The notes beneath the pieces are model-generated. The model made no database searches. It was not told the origin of the DNA and saw only the letters and a program-made list of their open reading frames with translations. A stretch of 63,036 bases of DNA from NCBI RefSeq assembly GCF_028416595.1, contig NZ_JAMQKC010000012.1, positions 1 through 63,036 of the forward strand. Reading direction: 5' to 3'. Positions 27,585 to 36,441 of the stretch are shown here, piece after piece; the first letter of the stretch is position 1, and every line of letters starts with the position of its first letter. Source of the DNA: Aquibacillus salsiterrae (lineage in GTDB: Bacteria > Bacillota > Bacilli > Bacillales > Amphibacillaceae). Both the position numbers and the translations under genes were made by a program.

Positions 27585-27863
27585 TTAATTAGACTTTCCA
27601 TCAACCTTTTGAAGCTTCTTCATAATTGCTTCAATCGATGTGCTCATCTGTTCTCCGTTTTTATTATATTGATCTTCCAAAAACTTCTCTGCCTGCTCCT
27701 GTAGAGCTGCAATGGAATCTCTGACATTGTTTTTGTCTTTTTCAGATAATCTTGCTAACTTTTTACTTTCCTTGGACAAGTTGTAACGGTTTAATAAGCT
27801 ATTAACCTTTAGTTTGATGAGACTGTTTGAAATATTGGATAAATTGTTTGACAAATCTCCCAA
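27585..27863 (-). CDS. CotW-like small coat-associated protein
   Basis: 92 aa, charged and helical: LIKLKVNSLLNRYNLSKESK, then ARLSEKDKNNVRDSIAALQE and QAEKFLEDQ. The pattern of a helix, a KxK turn, LS-D/E-K and a DLQ-like helix resembles B. subtilis CotW, which is encoded with CotX and CotV. TTG is the start: GGAGG lies 7 nt upstream and no ATG fits. The call rests on pattern and on the adjacent CotX-type gene; it could be an unrelated partner. Confidence 0.55.
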   Translation of the reverse strand: MGDLSNNLSNISNSLIKLKVNSLLNRYNLSKESKKLARLSEKDKNNVRDSIAALQEQAEKFLEDQYNKNGEQMSTSIEAIMKKLQKVDGKSN

Positions 27864-28022
27864 TTCTTTCCCTCCTTTTTCTTGCTAAGTCTTACAGTAC
27901 TATATATAGTATTTTGGTGAAAAAAGGGAAGGGCAACACACCTAGTCCTACAAAAAATAGGTATATCAATTAACTAGATGCTGAAAGGGTGATTTTTACA
28001 AATAAGGATGTCGGTATCCTCG

Positions 28023-28171
28023 TAAGATAAGAAAGTATAAAAAAACCAAGAGCAGTCTAGTGCAGGGCACACTTAACCCTCCCGAGTCTAAAACAATACT
28101 TTACATGGAAAAGACCGCCATTCCGCGGCTTGTCTTACGATTTTTATGGGTGGGCAAGTGCATTCCTGGGT
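28023..28171 (+). repeat. Dispersed element, left part beside the 52-bp array
   Basis: AAGATAAGAAAGTATAAAAA, AAGAGCAGTCTAGTGCAGGG, ACATGGAAAAGACCGCCATT and GCGGCTTGTCTTACG, then degenerate sequence up to the array. A right end of the same type reappears at 28989 after the array. Confidence 0.65.
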
Positions 28172-28215
28172 TTTATAGGGGATCTTAGATTCAGGATACC
28201 TTTTTGATTACCGAT

Positions 28216-28974
28216 TGAGCCCTGTTAAGTGTCAAACGGTAGTCAAAGACCGATATTAACGCCCGACCAAGCCCTTCTAGCGGTCAAACGGTAGTCAAAG
28301 AACAATATTAACGCCCGACCAAGCCCTTCTAGCGGTCAAACGGTAGTCAAAGAACGATATTAACGCCCGATTGAGCCCTGTTAAGTGTCAAACGGTAGTT
28401 AAAGAATGATATTAACGCCCGATTGCCCCCTGTTAGCGGTCAAACGGTAGTCAAAGACCGATATTAACGCCCGACCGAGCCCATCCAGCGGTCAAACGGT
28501 AGTCAAAGAACAATATTAACGCCCGACCAAGCCCTTCTAGCGGTCAAACGGTAGTCAAAGACCGATATTAACGCCCGACCGAGCCCTTCTAGCGGTCAAA
28601 CGGTAGTCAAAGACCGATATTAACGCCCGACCAAGCCCTTCTAGCGGTCAAACGGTAGTCAAAGACCGATATTAACGCCCGACCAAGCCCTTCTAGCGGT
28701 CAAACGGTAGTCAAAGACCGCTAATGACGCCCGATTGAGCCCTTCTAGCGGTCAAACGGTAGTCAAAGAACGATATTAACGCCCGACCGAGCCCTTCTAG
28801 CGGTCAAACGGTAGTCAAAGAACGATATTAACGCCCGACCAAGCCCTTCTAGCGGTCAAACGGTAGTCAAAGAACGCTAATGACGCCCGATTGAGCCCTG
28901 CAAGCGGTCAAACGGTAGTCAAAGACCGATATTAACGCCCGGTTGCCCCCTGTTAAGTGTCAAACGGTAGTCAA
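28216..28974. repeat. Tandem array, 15 copies of a 52-bp unit
   Basis: CAAACGGTAGT occurs at 28233, 28285, 28337, 28389, 28441, 28493 and so on to 28961, fifteen times at exactly 52-bp steps. A typical unit reads GCGGTCAAACGGTAGTCAAA, GACCGATATTAACGCCCGAC, CAAGCCCTTCTA. Each unit holds two GTCAAA motifs 11 bp apart and an inverted CGGTC/GACCG pair. Variants are linked (GATATTAAC versus GCTAATGAC; ACCAAGCCC versus ATTGAGCCC). The period is not a multiple of three, so it is not coding. Confidence 0.97.
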
Positions 28975-28988
28975 TTGTGCTCCACTTC

Positions 28989-29029
28989 GTAGCCTGCCTT
29001 AGTCTTCCAAGGCGCTTACGCTTTTCTTA
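28989..29029 (+). repeat. Right end of a dispersed element after the array
   Basis: GTAGCCTGCCTTAGTCTTCC, then AAGGCGCTTACGCTTTTCTT. Matches the right end of the copy at 37934-38038. Confidence 0.7.
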
Positions 29030-29211
29030 ATTGGATGTTTTGCTGATGATAAAAACATAGAGATTGATTACCAAAAAAAGTGCATACCTGTGCACAATTG
29101 ATACTAAAATAAGTAATGGATAAAACTACACTTCCCTTTTTGTTAAATTAAGATAAACTGAATATAAGTGTGTCAAATCATAATTGCTTAAGATAGAAAG
29201 GGCGTTTCTAT

Positions 29212-30282
29212 ATGGGTGACAAGCGTATTTTGTTTACTGGTGGTGGAACAGCGGGTCACGTAATTGTTAATCTTGCTGTTATTCCAACTTTTCAAAAAGA
29301 AGGATGGGAGATAGATTACATCGGTTCGAAAAATGGGATTGAACGTGAATTAGTTAGCAAATTAGAAGGAGTTACATACCATCCTATTTCTACGGGAAAG
29401 CTTAGACGATATTTCTCTAAAGAAAATTTTAAAGATCCATTTAAGGTGTTAAAAGGAACAATGCAGGCCTATCAAATTATAGGTAAGCGGAAACCTGCTG
29501 TGATTTTTTCTAAAGGAGGGTTTGTTTCTGTCCCAGTATTAATTGCTGCAAAGCTTCGAGGCGTTCCTGCTGTAATCCATGAATCCGACTATACACCTGG
29601 TTTAGCTAATAAGATTGCCATTCCATTTGCTGAAAAAGTGTTAGCAACGTTTCCGGAAACAATGCAATATTTACCAGCAAACAAGTCGGAATGGGTTGGT
29701 GCTGTAGTCCGTAGTGAATTGTTTCAAGGTAGTAAGCAAAAGGGGCTATCGTTTGCTGGTTTACAAGGAAATAAGCCGGTCCTATTAATCATGGGTGGTA
29801 GCGGTGGAGCTCAAAAAATAAATCAAGCGATAAGAAAGAACTTAGATGTCTTACTTGATGAATTTGAAATTATTCATATTTGTGGAAAAGGTAATGTAGA
29901 TGACAAGGCACGGGCAGAAGGATACGCTCCATTTGATTACATTAATGAAGAGTTACCAGATGTGTTTGCTGCAACTGATTTTGTCCTGTCTAGGGCTGGG
30001 TCTAATGCGATTTTTGAGTTTCTAGCATTGAAAAAACCGATGCTACTCATTCCCCTTTCTAGAAATGCAAGCAGGGGCGACCAAATTTTAAATGCTAATT
30101 CGTTTAAGAAACAAGGCTATGCTAATGTTTTAGAAGAAGAAGAGTTAACCGGTGAACGTTTAGTTAAGGAATTGAAGCAATTAAAAGATGGAAAGACTAC
30201 GATGTTAAAAAGTATGCGAACGTATGAAAGCCATCAAGCGAAAGATACAGTGATAAACATAATTAAGGATGCAGGTAAATGA
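29212..30282 (+). CDS. murG: MurG-type N-acetylglucosaminyltransferase
   Basis: 356 aa GT28 glycosyltransferase that adds GlcNAc from UDP-GlcNAc to lipid I to make lipid II at the inner membrane face. Motifs: FTGGGTAGHVIVNLAVIP near the start, FSKGGFVSVPVLIAAKLRG, IHESDYTPGLANKIA, LIMGGSGGAQKINQAIR and the donor-site RAGSNAIFEFLALKKPMLLIPL. It stands alone outside a division/wall cluster and has N and L where MurG usually has P-A in GHxxPAL, so it is probably the second MurG paralogue seen in some bacilli. AGAAAGGGCG lies upstream. Confidence 0.9.
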   Translation: MGDKRILFTGGGTAGHVIVNLAVIPTFQKEGWEIDYIGSKNGIERELVSKLEGVTYHPISTGKLRRYFSKENFKDPFKVLKGTMQAYQIIGKRKPAVIFSKGGFVSVPVLIAAKLRGVPAVIHESDYTPGLANKIAIPFAEKVLATFPETMQYLPANKSEWVGAVVRSELFQGSKQKGLSFAGLQGNKPVLLIMGGSGGAQKINQAIRKNLDVLLDEFEIIHICGKGNVDDKARAEGYAPFDYINEELPDVFAATDFVLSRAGSNAIFEFLALKKPMLLIPLSRNASRGDQILNANSFKKQGYANVLEEEELTGERLVKELKQLKDGKTTMLKSMRTYESHQAKDTVINIIKDAGK

Positions 30283-30289
30283 TAGATTT

Positions 30290-30327
30290 AAAAAACGTGT
30301 CAGTAGCAAATCACTGACACGTTTCTT
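30290..30327 (+). terminator. murG terminator
   Basis: AAACGTGTCAGT pairs with ACTGACACGTTT around an 8-nt loop. Confidence 0.88.
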
Positions 30328-30330
30328 TAA

Positions 30331-30498
30331 TAAGTTTAAAAAATCAATGGCTGACCAGGCGATCTGCGCTTTTCTTATTGTCTAGCTCCAGCGCCTAGCC
30401 CCTCGGGTCATAAGTCAATCCCTTCTGTGGCAAAGAGCGCCACGTCAGGTCTCGTCTTATGCCTGTCGGGGCTGACCAAGGCGCCTGCGCTTTTCTTA
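30331..30498 (+). repeat. Best full-length copy of the dispersed element
   Basis: A short end fragment (GCTGACCAGGCGATCTGC) precedes a long copy: TCTAGCTCCAGCGCCTAGCC, CCTCGGGTCATAAGTC, GGCAAAGAGCGCCACG, GTCTTATGCCTGTCGGGGC, TGACCAAGGCGCCTGCGC and TTTTCTTA. The first and last about 35 bp are imperfect inverted repeats. Its TTA is the complement of the MMPL gene stop. Confidence 0.85.
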
Positions 30499-33400
30499 TT
30501 GTTTTTTTCTGTCTATTGGAAATGGCCACCAGTTTGCATTGCCGAATAGTTTAACCATAACTGGTACAAACAACGGAAGCATAATAAATGCATACAGGAA
30601 AAGGCCAGTTAATACTACAGCGGCAATCTGTAACAGAGATAGGACACCAGATGGCATCATGGCAGCAAATGTTCCGCCTAATATGACAGCTGCAGAGATG
30701 ATGACTGTTCCCATGTTTTTCATCGCATGGATTAATCCATCTTTAATCTGCATTTGCTTATTTTCATTAAAGCGGTCCATTAAGAAAATGCTGTAGTCAA
30801 TCCCTAGTGCTACTAATATAACAAAAGCAAAGAAGCTTACTGCCCAGCTCATCCCTTCATAACCCAGGATATTCACAAAAATAATTTCAGAAATACCCAT
30901 CGTTGTATAATAAGTTAGAATTAACGAACCAATTAAATACAATGGCATAATCAATGATCTTAATAAGATTACTAAGATGATAAAGATACCTGAGAGCATT
31001 AAAACAACGGTGCGGGCATAGTCACCATCAGAGATTTGTCGTAAGTCATTGTTTGTGCTTGACACACCACCAATCGCGAAATTGCTATCTTGATAAACAG
31101 TACCAGCAACAATCGATTCGATGGAATCATTGATTGCCTCAACGGTCTCCATTGCTTCCGTCGAGTATGGACTATTTTCTAAGACAACTTCAAATTTAGT
31201 TATCTTTCGGTCATCTGATACATACGGTGAAATCCCGTCAATGAAATCCTCATTCTCTAGTGCTTCTGCTGGGATGTGGACAGAGGCCGTCGTACCTTCT
31301 GTCGAGAAATCGCCAAGGAAGCTTTGCGCTTCATTAAGTCCATCAGAAATTTGGCGCAACCCGTCTGTGCCTTCATCTAAACCATCTGTTAATTGTTTGA
31401 TTTGGTCTTGCATATCGATAAATGCTTGTTTTAATTCTGCTTGACCACCATACAATTGTTCAAGTCCATTTTGAAGTTCAGGCACGCCACTTACTACTTG
31501 TTGTTGTCCGCCTGCCGCTTGGTTTAAGCCTTGTTGCAACTCTCCAATCGCTTGACTCAATCGTGTTAAACCATTAGAAAGCTGTTGTTGAGAGTTAATG
31601 GTTTCCTGATACCCCAAGTTAGCTGCAGTTATTCCTGTCATCACTTTGTTTTCAAGTGTTTGATTAAGTGCTAGCAAGCCAGGTTTGTCATCTGCACCAT
31701 TTAAAGCAATATCTATCTGTCCTTTTGCAGTTTGAAACGCTTTGTCTGTTTGTAATTCAGGATTGTTTTGTTCAGTAACGTCTAAATTTTGCAACGAACC
31801 TTGCAAGACTTGCGTATATCCTTGGTAACCTTTAACAATAGGAGTAAGGCCTGCTTCTAATTCTTGATAGCCTGCTAATAGTTCTTTGTTACCATCAATG
31901 GTCTTTTGTAAATTCGTTTGAATTGATTGCAAATTCGTCTTTATTTCGCCAGCACCCTGTGCACCGGATGAAATTCCATCTTCAATTTGGACGAGTGCTG
32001 TTTGCAATTCACCGATTCCATTGTTTGCTTGTTCTGTCCCAGATAGTAATTGTGTAACCCCATTTTCAGCTTCTTTTAATTGCGGCTGTGAGCTTTGTAG
32101 TTGTGATGAAGCATCAGACAAGCCTGACTCAATTTCATTTATCCCATTAACACTTTCTCCAATTCCGTCACCTAGTTGTTCGGTTTGATTGGAGATTTTA
32201 AAATCTTCAATAATTTCACCGGTAGGACGTGTTGCACTTCTAACCGATTTAACCCCTTCAACTTTTGATAATTGATAGGAAATTGACTCGATTGCTTGAA
32301 AATCTTCTGCCGCTTCGATTGATTCATCCGTCTCAAATACTACTGAAGTTGGCATAGCCTGCCCAGGTCCAACACTGTTGGATAGCCAGTTGAACGCTTT
32401 AACAGAATCATAGTCATCACCAATCTCCTCTAGTGAGTTGTAAGACTTTTGACCATCAAAAACGATTAAACTAGGAACAACAATAGCTGAGACAATTAAG
32501 ATAGCCAGAGCAGGTCTTGCCCAAGCAAAATTACCTACCATCTTCCAAAGTCCACTTTCACGGTGTGCTACATCTTTATCAAATGGCCAAAACAGCTTTT
32601 TGCCGAACGCAACTAAGAAAAACGGAACAAGCGTAGGTAAGGCAATCAATACTACAGCAACCCCGACGGCAACTGCTACGGCAGATTGATAAAGTGAAAA
32701 GGTTGAGAACCCAATGGTTGAGAAGCCAATTAAGACGGCTATGCCAGCAAAAAAAATGGTTTTCCCTGCTGATTGATACGTAGCAATCACTGCTTCTTTT
32801 GTTGTCTCATGGTTGCCAAGCTCTTCTTTAAAGCGACTTATGAGTAGAATACAATAATCTGTTCCAATTCCAAACATAACCGCAACCATAAATATTTGCG
32901 TAAAGGTTGATAAAGGGAAATCAGCTGTTTTAGCTAATATAGAAACAATCGATTGAGCAACTAAATAACTAATACCTACAGTGATTAACGGTATAAAGGG
33001 TGCAACAAGCGACTTGAAAACGACAAATAAAATTAACAGAATAAATCCAACTGTTATAAATTCCGTTTTCTTCAGTCCTTTTTCTGAATTAACAATAACG
33101 TCATTGGAAATGAATTCCTGTCCAGTAAGGGCGTGATCAATTTCCGTATCTTCTATAGCTTGATAGATTTGTGACTTTGCTTCATCTATTGACCGGTCTC
33201 TAATTGAAATGTCCATTGGTACAAGAATCGTGGTACCGTCTTTTGAAACAACCTGTTCTTCGATACGACTGTCTTCCGTGAAAGACAGAATATTAGAGAT
33301 AGCTAATTCTTCTTTGTTGTCCGAAAGAGTTGTAATCGCATCTGCAACGGCTTGTTTTTGGTCCTCGGTAAGTGGTTTATCTTCATGAAAAACCATTACC

Positions 33401-33603
33401 CCTGAAACAGTGTTTTCATCATTGTTCTCTGCCATTTGTTCGATTAATTTTGCGGCATTAGACGAAGAATAACCGTCAGGGACACCAATTTCCCCTTTGT
33501 CTCTAACTAACTCTTGTAAGTTAGGGGAAAAGAGCATAAATAAAACGACAGCTGCAATCCATAGTGCAAAGATTGGCCATCTTAGTTGAATAACTTTCCT
33601 CAT
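30496..33603 (-). CDS. MMPL/RND-family membrane transporter
   Basis: 1035 aa. Two RND-like halves, each with an external region and a block of five or six helices: first helix at 10-28, block at about 180-350, second block at about 860-1025. Conserved DY pairs lie in the helices (GIGTDYCILLISRF and ALGIDYSIFLMDRF). The long second external region (about 470-780) is a Gln/Leu-rich coiled coil with repeated ELQNGLEQL-like units. Members export lipids or drugs using the proton gradient. It is 40 nt downstream of the MarR gene, as in the ydgG-ydgH pair of B. subtilis. AAGGAGAGAAAATAC sets the start. Confidence 0.9.
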   Translation of the reverse strand: MRKVIQLRWPIFALWIAAVVLFMLFSPNLQELVRDKGEIGVPDGYSSSNAAKLIEQMAENNDENTVSGVMVFHEDKPLTEDQKQAVADAITTLSDNKEELAISNILSFTEDSRIEEQVVSKDGTTILVPMDISIRDRSIDEAKSQIYQAIEDTEIDHALTGQEFISNDVIVNSEKGLKKTEFITVGFILLILFVVFKSLVAPFIPLITVGISYLVAQSIVSILAKTADFPLSTFTQIFMVAVMFGIGTDYCILLISRFKEELGNHETTKEAVIATYQSAGKTIFFAGIAVLIGFSTIGFSTFSLYQSAVAVAVGVAVVLIALPTLVPFFLVAFGKKLFWPFDKDVAHRESGLWKMVGNFAWARPALAILIVSAIVVPSLIVFDGQKSYNSLEEIGDDYDSVKAFNWLSNSVGPGQAMPTSVVFETDESIEAAEDFQAIESISYQLSKVEGVKSVRSATRPTGEIIEDFKISNQTEQLGDGIGESVNGINEIESGLSDASSQLQSSQPQLKEAENGVTQLLSGTEQANNGIGELQTALVQIEDGISSGAQGAGEIKTNLQSIQTNLQKTIDGNKELLAGYQELEAGLTPIVKGYQGYTQVLQGSLQNLDVTEQNNPELQTDKAFQTAKGQIDIALNGADDKPGLLALNQTLENKVMTGITAANLGYQETINSQQQLSNGLTRLSQAIGELQQGLNQAAGGQQQVVSGVPELQNGLEQLYGGQAELKQAFIDMQDQIKQLTDGLDEGTDGLRQISDGLNEAQSFLGDFSTEGTTASVHIPAEALENEDFIDGISPYVSDDRKITKFEVVLENSPYSTEAMETVEAINDSIESIVAGTVYQDSNFAIGGVSSTNNDLRQISDGDYARTVVLMLSGIFIILVILLRSLIMPLYLIGSLILTYYTTMGISEIIFVNILGYEGMSWAVSFFAFVILVALGIDYSIFLMDRFNENKQMQIKDGLIHAMKNMGTVIISAAVILGGTFAAMMPSGVLSLLQIAAVVLTGLFLYAFIMLPLFVPVMVKLFGNANWWPFPIDRKKQ

Positions 33604-33643
33604 GTATTTTCTCTCCTTATCGGGAATCTAGACGAGATGACTC

Positions 33644-34090
33644 TTATGTTTTATGATTTCGCAAAATACCTACGAGCTTTTCTAACGTTTTTACAAAGGT
33701 TTCTACTTCCGCTCGGTCAAAATTCAATAAAATTTTACCAAGTACTTCATACAATCGCTCGGACGCTTCTTCCATCAATGCAACACCGCTCGGGGTTAAG
33801 GATAGATAGACAATCCGTCTGTCTTCATCATCGCGTTTGCGGTGAAGTAGTTCTCTTTCTACTAAGCGATTGACCTGGGCGGTTACAGCACTTTTACCTA
33901 TCGAGAATTCTTGTGCGATGTCTGTGCTCGTACATGACTGTCTCTTTAGAACAAACCGTAATGTGGAAAATTGGTCAGTTGTAAGTTCTTGATGGACCTT
34001 TGCATTCATTAATTGGTTGACACGGCGGGTTACTTCGTTCATTGCCGACGTATATAGCTCAACGAGGTCATGTAGCTCATCCTTATTCAT
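33644..34090 (-). CDS. MarR-family transcriptional regulator
   Basis: 148 aa winged-helix repressor: the recognition helix lies within TSTDIAQEFSIGKSAVTAQV, and the wing is RKRDDEDRRIVYLSLTPSG. Dimerisation helices are at both ends. A GAGGAG 9 nt before MNKDELHDL favours that start over the ATG 18 nt upstream. It is the first gene of a unit with the MMPL transporter and probably represses that unit; an inverted repeat upstream is a candidate operator. Ligand unknown. Confidence 0.9.
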   Translation of the reverse strand: MNKDELHDLVELYTSAMNEVTRRVNQLMNAKVHQELTTDQFSTLRFVLKRQSCTSTDIAQEFSIGKSAVTAQVNRLVERELLHRKRDDEDRRIVYLSLTPSGVALMEEASERLYEVLGKILLNFDRAEVETFVKTLEKLVGILRNHKT

Positions 34091-34125
34091 TGGTTCGCTC
34101 CTCTCCATAAAGGTTTAATGATTAA

Positions 34126-34146
34126 ATAGTTTGATAGGTGAACTAT
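34126..34146. promoter_or_regulatory. Candidate MarR operator
   Basis: ATAGTT, nine bases, AACTAT: a dyad of the size bound by MarR dimers, 36 nt upstream of the regulator start and in the divergent region shared with the aldo-keto reductase gene. Confidence 0.5.
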
Positions 34147-34347
34147 ATTAAAATACCATCTGTTACATGGAAAAGCAAGTAGCAAAGTAGTTTGTTCACT
34201 CTAGGAGTCGGTTCCCGCTTATTTTCCCCGAATGTAGTTCGAATTTGGACAAGTGAATTTCTTCAGCATGAGTTGTTCTTCTTTGTTATTTTAGTTCCAT
34301 CCTTTAAAATAATAAGTAGTAAAAATAAAAGGGAAGGGGTTATAATA

Positions 34348-35172
34348 ATGAGCTTAACAACAACTGCAACCTTACATAATGGTGTCCAAATTCCAAGACT
34401 TGGTCTCGGTGTGTATAAAATGGAGGATGGCACCGATGTTTATCACGCTGTTTTGTCTGCTTTAGAAATAGGGTATCGCCACATTGATACGGCATCCTTT
34501 TATCAAAATGAAGAAGGAGTAGGGCGAGCGATTCGTGATAGTGGAATTCCACGAGAAGAGATCTTTGTAACGACAAAAGTATGGAATGATGAGCAAGGTT
34601 ATGAGAATACGAAAAAAGCCTTTCAAGCAAGTCTGGAACGACTAGGATTGGATTATGTTGATTTATACCTCGTTCATTGGCCAGTCCCTGGTAAATACAA
34701 AGAAACTTATAAGGCATTAGAGGAATTTTATAAAGCTAAAAAGGCGCGCGCTATCGGTGTTAGTAACTTCCTACCGCATCATTTAGAGGACTTATTAACA
34801 GATGTCGAAATTAAACCAATGGCCAATCAAATTGAACTGCATCCACAATTAACGCAAACGGAAACGAGAGAATTTTGTAAAAAGCATGATATTATTGTGG
34901 AAGCGTGGTCTCCATTAGCGAAAGCGCGCTATTTAGATGATCCAGTCCTTCAATCGCTTGCTGAAAAATACAATAAAACAGCCGCCCAGATTATTATTAG
35001 ATGGGAATATCAAAGTGATATTGTAACAATCCCGAAGTCCGTAAAGCCAACAAGACAAAAAGAAAATGCTGATATTTTTGATTTTGAACTGACAGAAGAG
35101 GATATGAAAAAAGTCGATGGATTGAATCAAGATAAACGCACTGGTCCACATCCAGATGAATTTAATTATTAA
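34348..35172 (+). CDS. Aldo/keto reductase
   Basis: 274 aa NADPH-dependent carbonyl reductase of the AKR5 type (2,5-diketogluconate reductase, YvgN/YtbE-like glyoxal reductases). The catalytic tetrad is visible: Asp and Tyr in YRHIDTASFYQNEEGVG, Lys in FVTTKVWND and His in DLYLVHWPVPG. Cofactor loops are SPLAKAR and IVTIPKSVKPTRQKEN. GGGAAGGGGTTATAATA precedes the ATG; the frame is open further upstream but without homology. Substrate is not predictable. Confidence 0.92.
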   Translation: MSLTTTATLHNGVQIPRLGLGVYKMEDGTDVYHAVLSALEIGYRHIDTASFYQNEEGVGRAIRDSGIPREEIFVTTKVWNDEQGYENTKKAFQASLERLGLDYVDLYLVHWPVPGKYKETYKALEEFYKAKKARAIGVSNFLPHHLEDLLTDVEIKPMANQIELHPQLTQTETREFCKKHDIIVEAWSPLAKARYLDDPVLQSLAEKYNKTAAQIIIRWEYQSDIVTIPKSVKPTRQKENADIFDFELTEEDMKKVDGLNQDKRTGPHPDEFNY

Positions 35173-35206
35173 ATATTTCGATGTATAAAGCAGAAATTAG
35201 AATCGA

Positions 35207-35246
35207 TAGAAAAAGAGCATACGATTAGCCATATGCTCTTTTTCTA
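35207..35246. terminator. Bidirectional terminator, reductase/anhydrase
   Basis: A perfect 15-bp stem TAGAAAAAGAGCATA with a 10-nt loop, between convergent genes. Confidence 0.9.
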
Positions 35247-35293
35247 TCATGACAAAATGAATAGGATACAGGTTGCCAAATTGCTTATTTTAA

Positions 35294-35848
35294 TTAATAA
35301 CCGTTTTCGACTAAATCAAGTCCACCTGTTTCAGGGTCAATGACGAGACCGTGAACAGGAATCGACGGCGGAAGCATTGGGTGATTGCGAATAACCTCAA
35401 CACTGTTTTTGACAGAGTCCTCGACCTTGTCAAACCCTTTAATCCAATCTTCAACATTAATCCCATTTGCTTCTAGTTGGTTGAGTGTTTCTTTCGGCAT
35501 GTCTCTTTTGGATAGTAATCCTTCTAATTTCTCGCGATTGAAGCCAGTCATCCCACATTTGTGATGCCCGATCACAAAGATTTCATCAGCTTCAAGCGCA
35601 TATGTAGCAACAATTAAGCTTTTCATGACACTATCGTACGGATCTCGCAAAATAGCCCCGGCATTCTTGACCATTTTTACATCCCCGTTTTTGATGTTAA
35701 GTGCTTTTGGCAATAATTCCACCAAACGTGTGTCCATGCAAGTGAAGATGACCGCTCGCTTATTTGGAATAACATCCGTCTCGTAAGCTTTATACTGTTC
35801 ATCTTCTACAAATTTTTTGTTATAAGCTAAAACATCATCCAATAACAT
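35294..35848 (-). CDS. Beta-type carbonic anhydrase (YtiB-like)
   Basis: 184 aa zinc enzyme interconverting CO2 and bicarbonate. The zinc ligands and dyad are seen as Cys and Asp-Arg in VIFTCMDTRLVELLPKALN and His and Cys in FVIGHHKCGMTGF; VKNAGAILRDPYDSVMKSL is the conserved bridge. The length matches YtiB of B. subtilis. GGGAGATGAGGAATTT sets the start at MLLDDVLAYN. Transcribed alone. Confidence 0.9.
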   Translation of the reverse strand: MLLDDVLAYNKKFVEDEQYKAYETDVIPNKRAVIFTCMDTRLVELLPKALNIKNGDVKMVKNAGAILRDPYDSVMKSLIVATYALEADEIFVIGHHKCGMTGFNREKLEGLLSKRDMPKETLNQLEANGINVEDWIKGFDKVEDSVKNSVEVIRNHPMLPPSIPVHGLVIDPETGGLDLVENGY

Positions 35849-36087
35849 AAATTCCTCATCTCCCTTATCGGTATGTTTTTTTATACTATAATCGATAATC
35901 GATTTTGATGCAATCATAGTGGGCTAATTCAACATCGTTAACTTTTCGCTACAAAATCAGTAGCGGTTGGTATTGACAGTAGTAGTTTCGAAAAAGGTAA
36001 AATTTGCTATACTATGAAAAATGAAGTTGACGAACCAAAATCAAGGTAATATAATAAAATCATTAAATCACAAAAGGGGTCATTTCA

Positions 36088-36162
36088 ATGTTCAAACATA
36101 TGATTGTATCTGTAAATACAAATCAATTTAATAGACGAGTGACCTCCTGTACGATTGTTTAA
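36088..36162 (+). CDS. 24-aa peptide before two terminators
   Basis: MFKHMIVSVNTNQFNRRVTS then CTIV. AAAAGGGGTCATTTCA is a credible binding site. Two separate terminators follow within 85 bp. It might be a leader peptide or a short secreted or regulatory peptide; no family recognised. Confidence 0.35.
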   Translation: MFKHMIVSVNTNQFNRRVTSCTIV

Positions 36163-36167
36163 AGTAA

Positions 36168-36198
36168 ACTATTCCAAAAAGGGAATAGTGTCTTTATT
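36168..36198 (+). terminator. First of two tandem terminators
   Basis: ACTATTCC, five A, GGAATAGT, then GTCTTTATTTT. Confidence 0.7.
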
Positions 36199-36212
36199 TT
36201 AAATGGAGTATT

Positions 36213-36244
36213 AAGGTCACGCATAACTGTCCGTGACCTTTTTT
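36213..36244 (+). terminator. Second of two tandem terminators
   Basis: AAGGTCACG pairs with CGTGACCTT, followed by TTTT. Confidence 0.75.
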
Positions 36245-36246
36245 GA

Positions 36247-36327
36247 AAGATAAGAGAAAAGTTCCAAGAGCTGTCTAGCTCTGCGCCTAGCCCCTCGGGT
36301 CTGACCAAGGTGCCTACGCTTTTCTTA
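36247..36327 (+). repeat. Mid-size copy of the dispersed element
   Basis: AAAGATAAGAGAAAAG, CCAAGAGCTGTCTAGCTC, GCGCCTAGCCCCTCGGGTC, TGACCAAGGTGCCTACGC, TTTTCTTA. Confidence 0.75.
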
Positions 36328-36333
36328 TTTGAG

Positions 36334-36366
36334 AAAACACATGCGTCCAAGGACGTATGTGTTTTT
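36334..36366. terminator. Hairpin after the element
   Basis: AAAACACATGCGTCC pairs with GGACGTATGTGTTTT with one mismatch. Confidence 0.7.
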
Positions 36367-36441
36367 GTGTTTTACGGGATTAATGCTTGCTATGCAAGTT
36401 TTAATATAGATAATTTATAACCTTTTAAAAGGAGAGATGAA

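Noticed and set aside
28216-28974. CRISPR array
   Set aside because: The whole 52-bp unit is repeated with only point variants; there are no unique spacers and no cas genes nearby.
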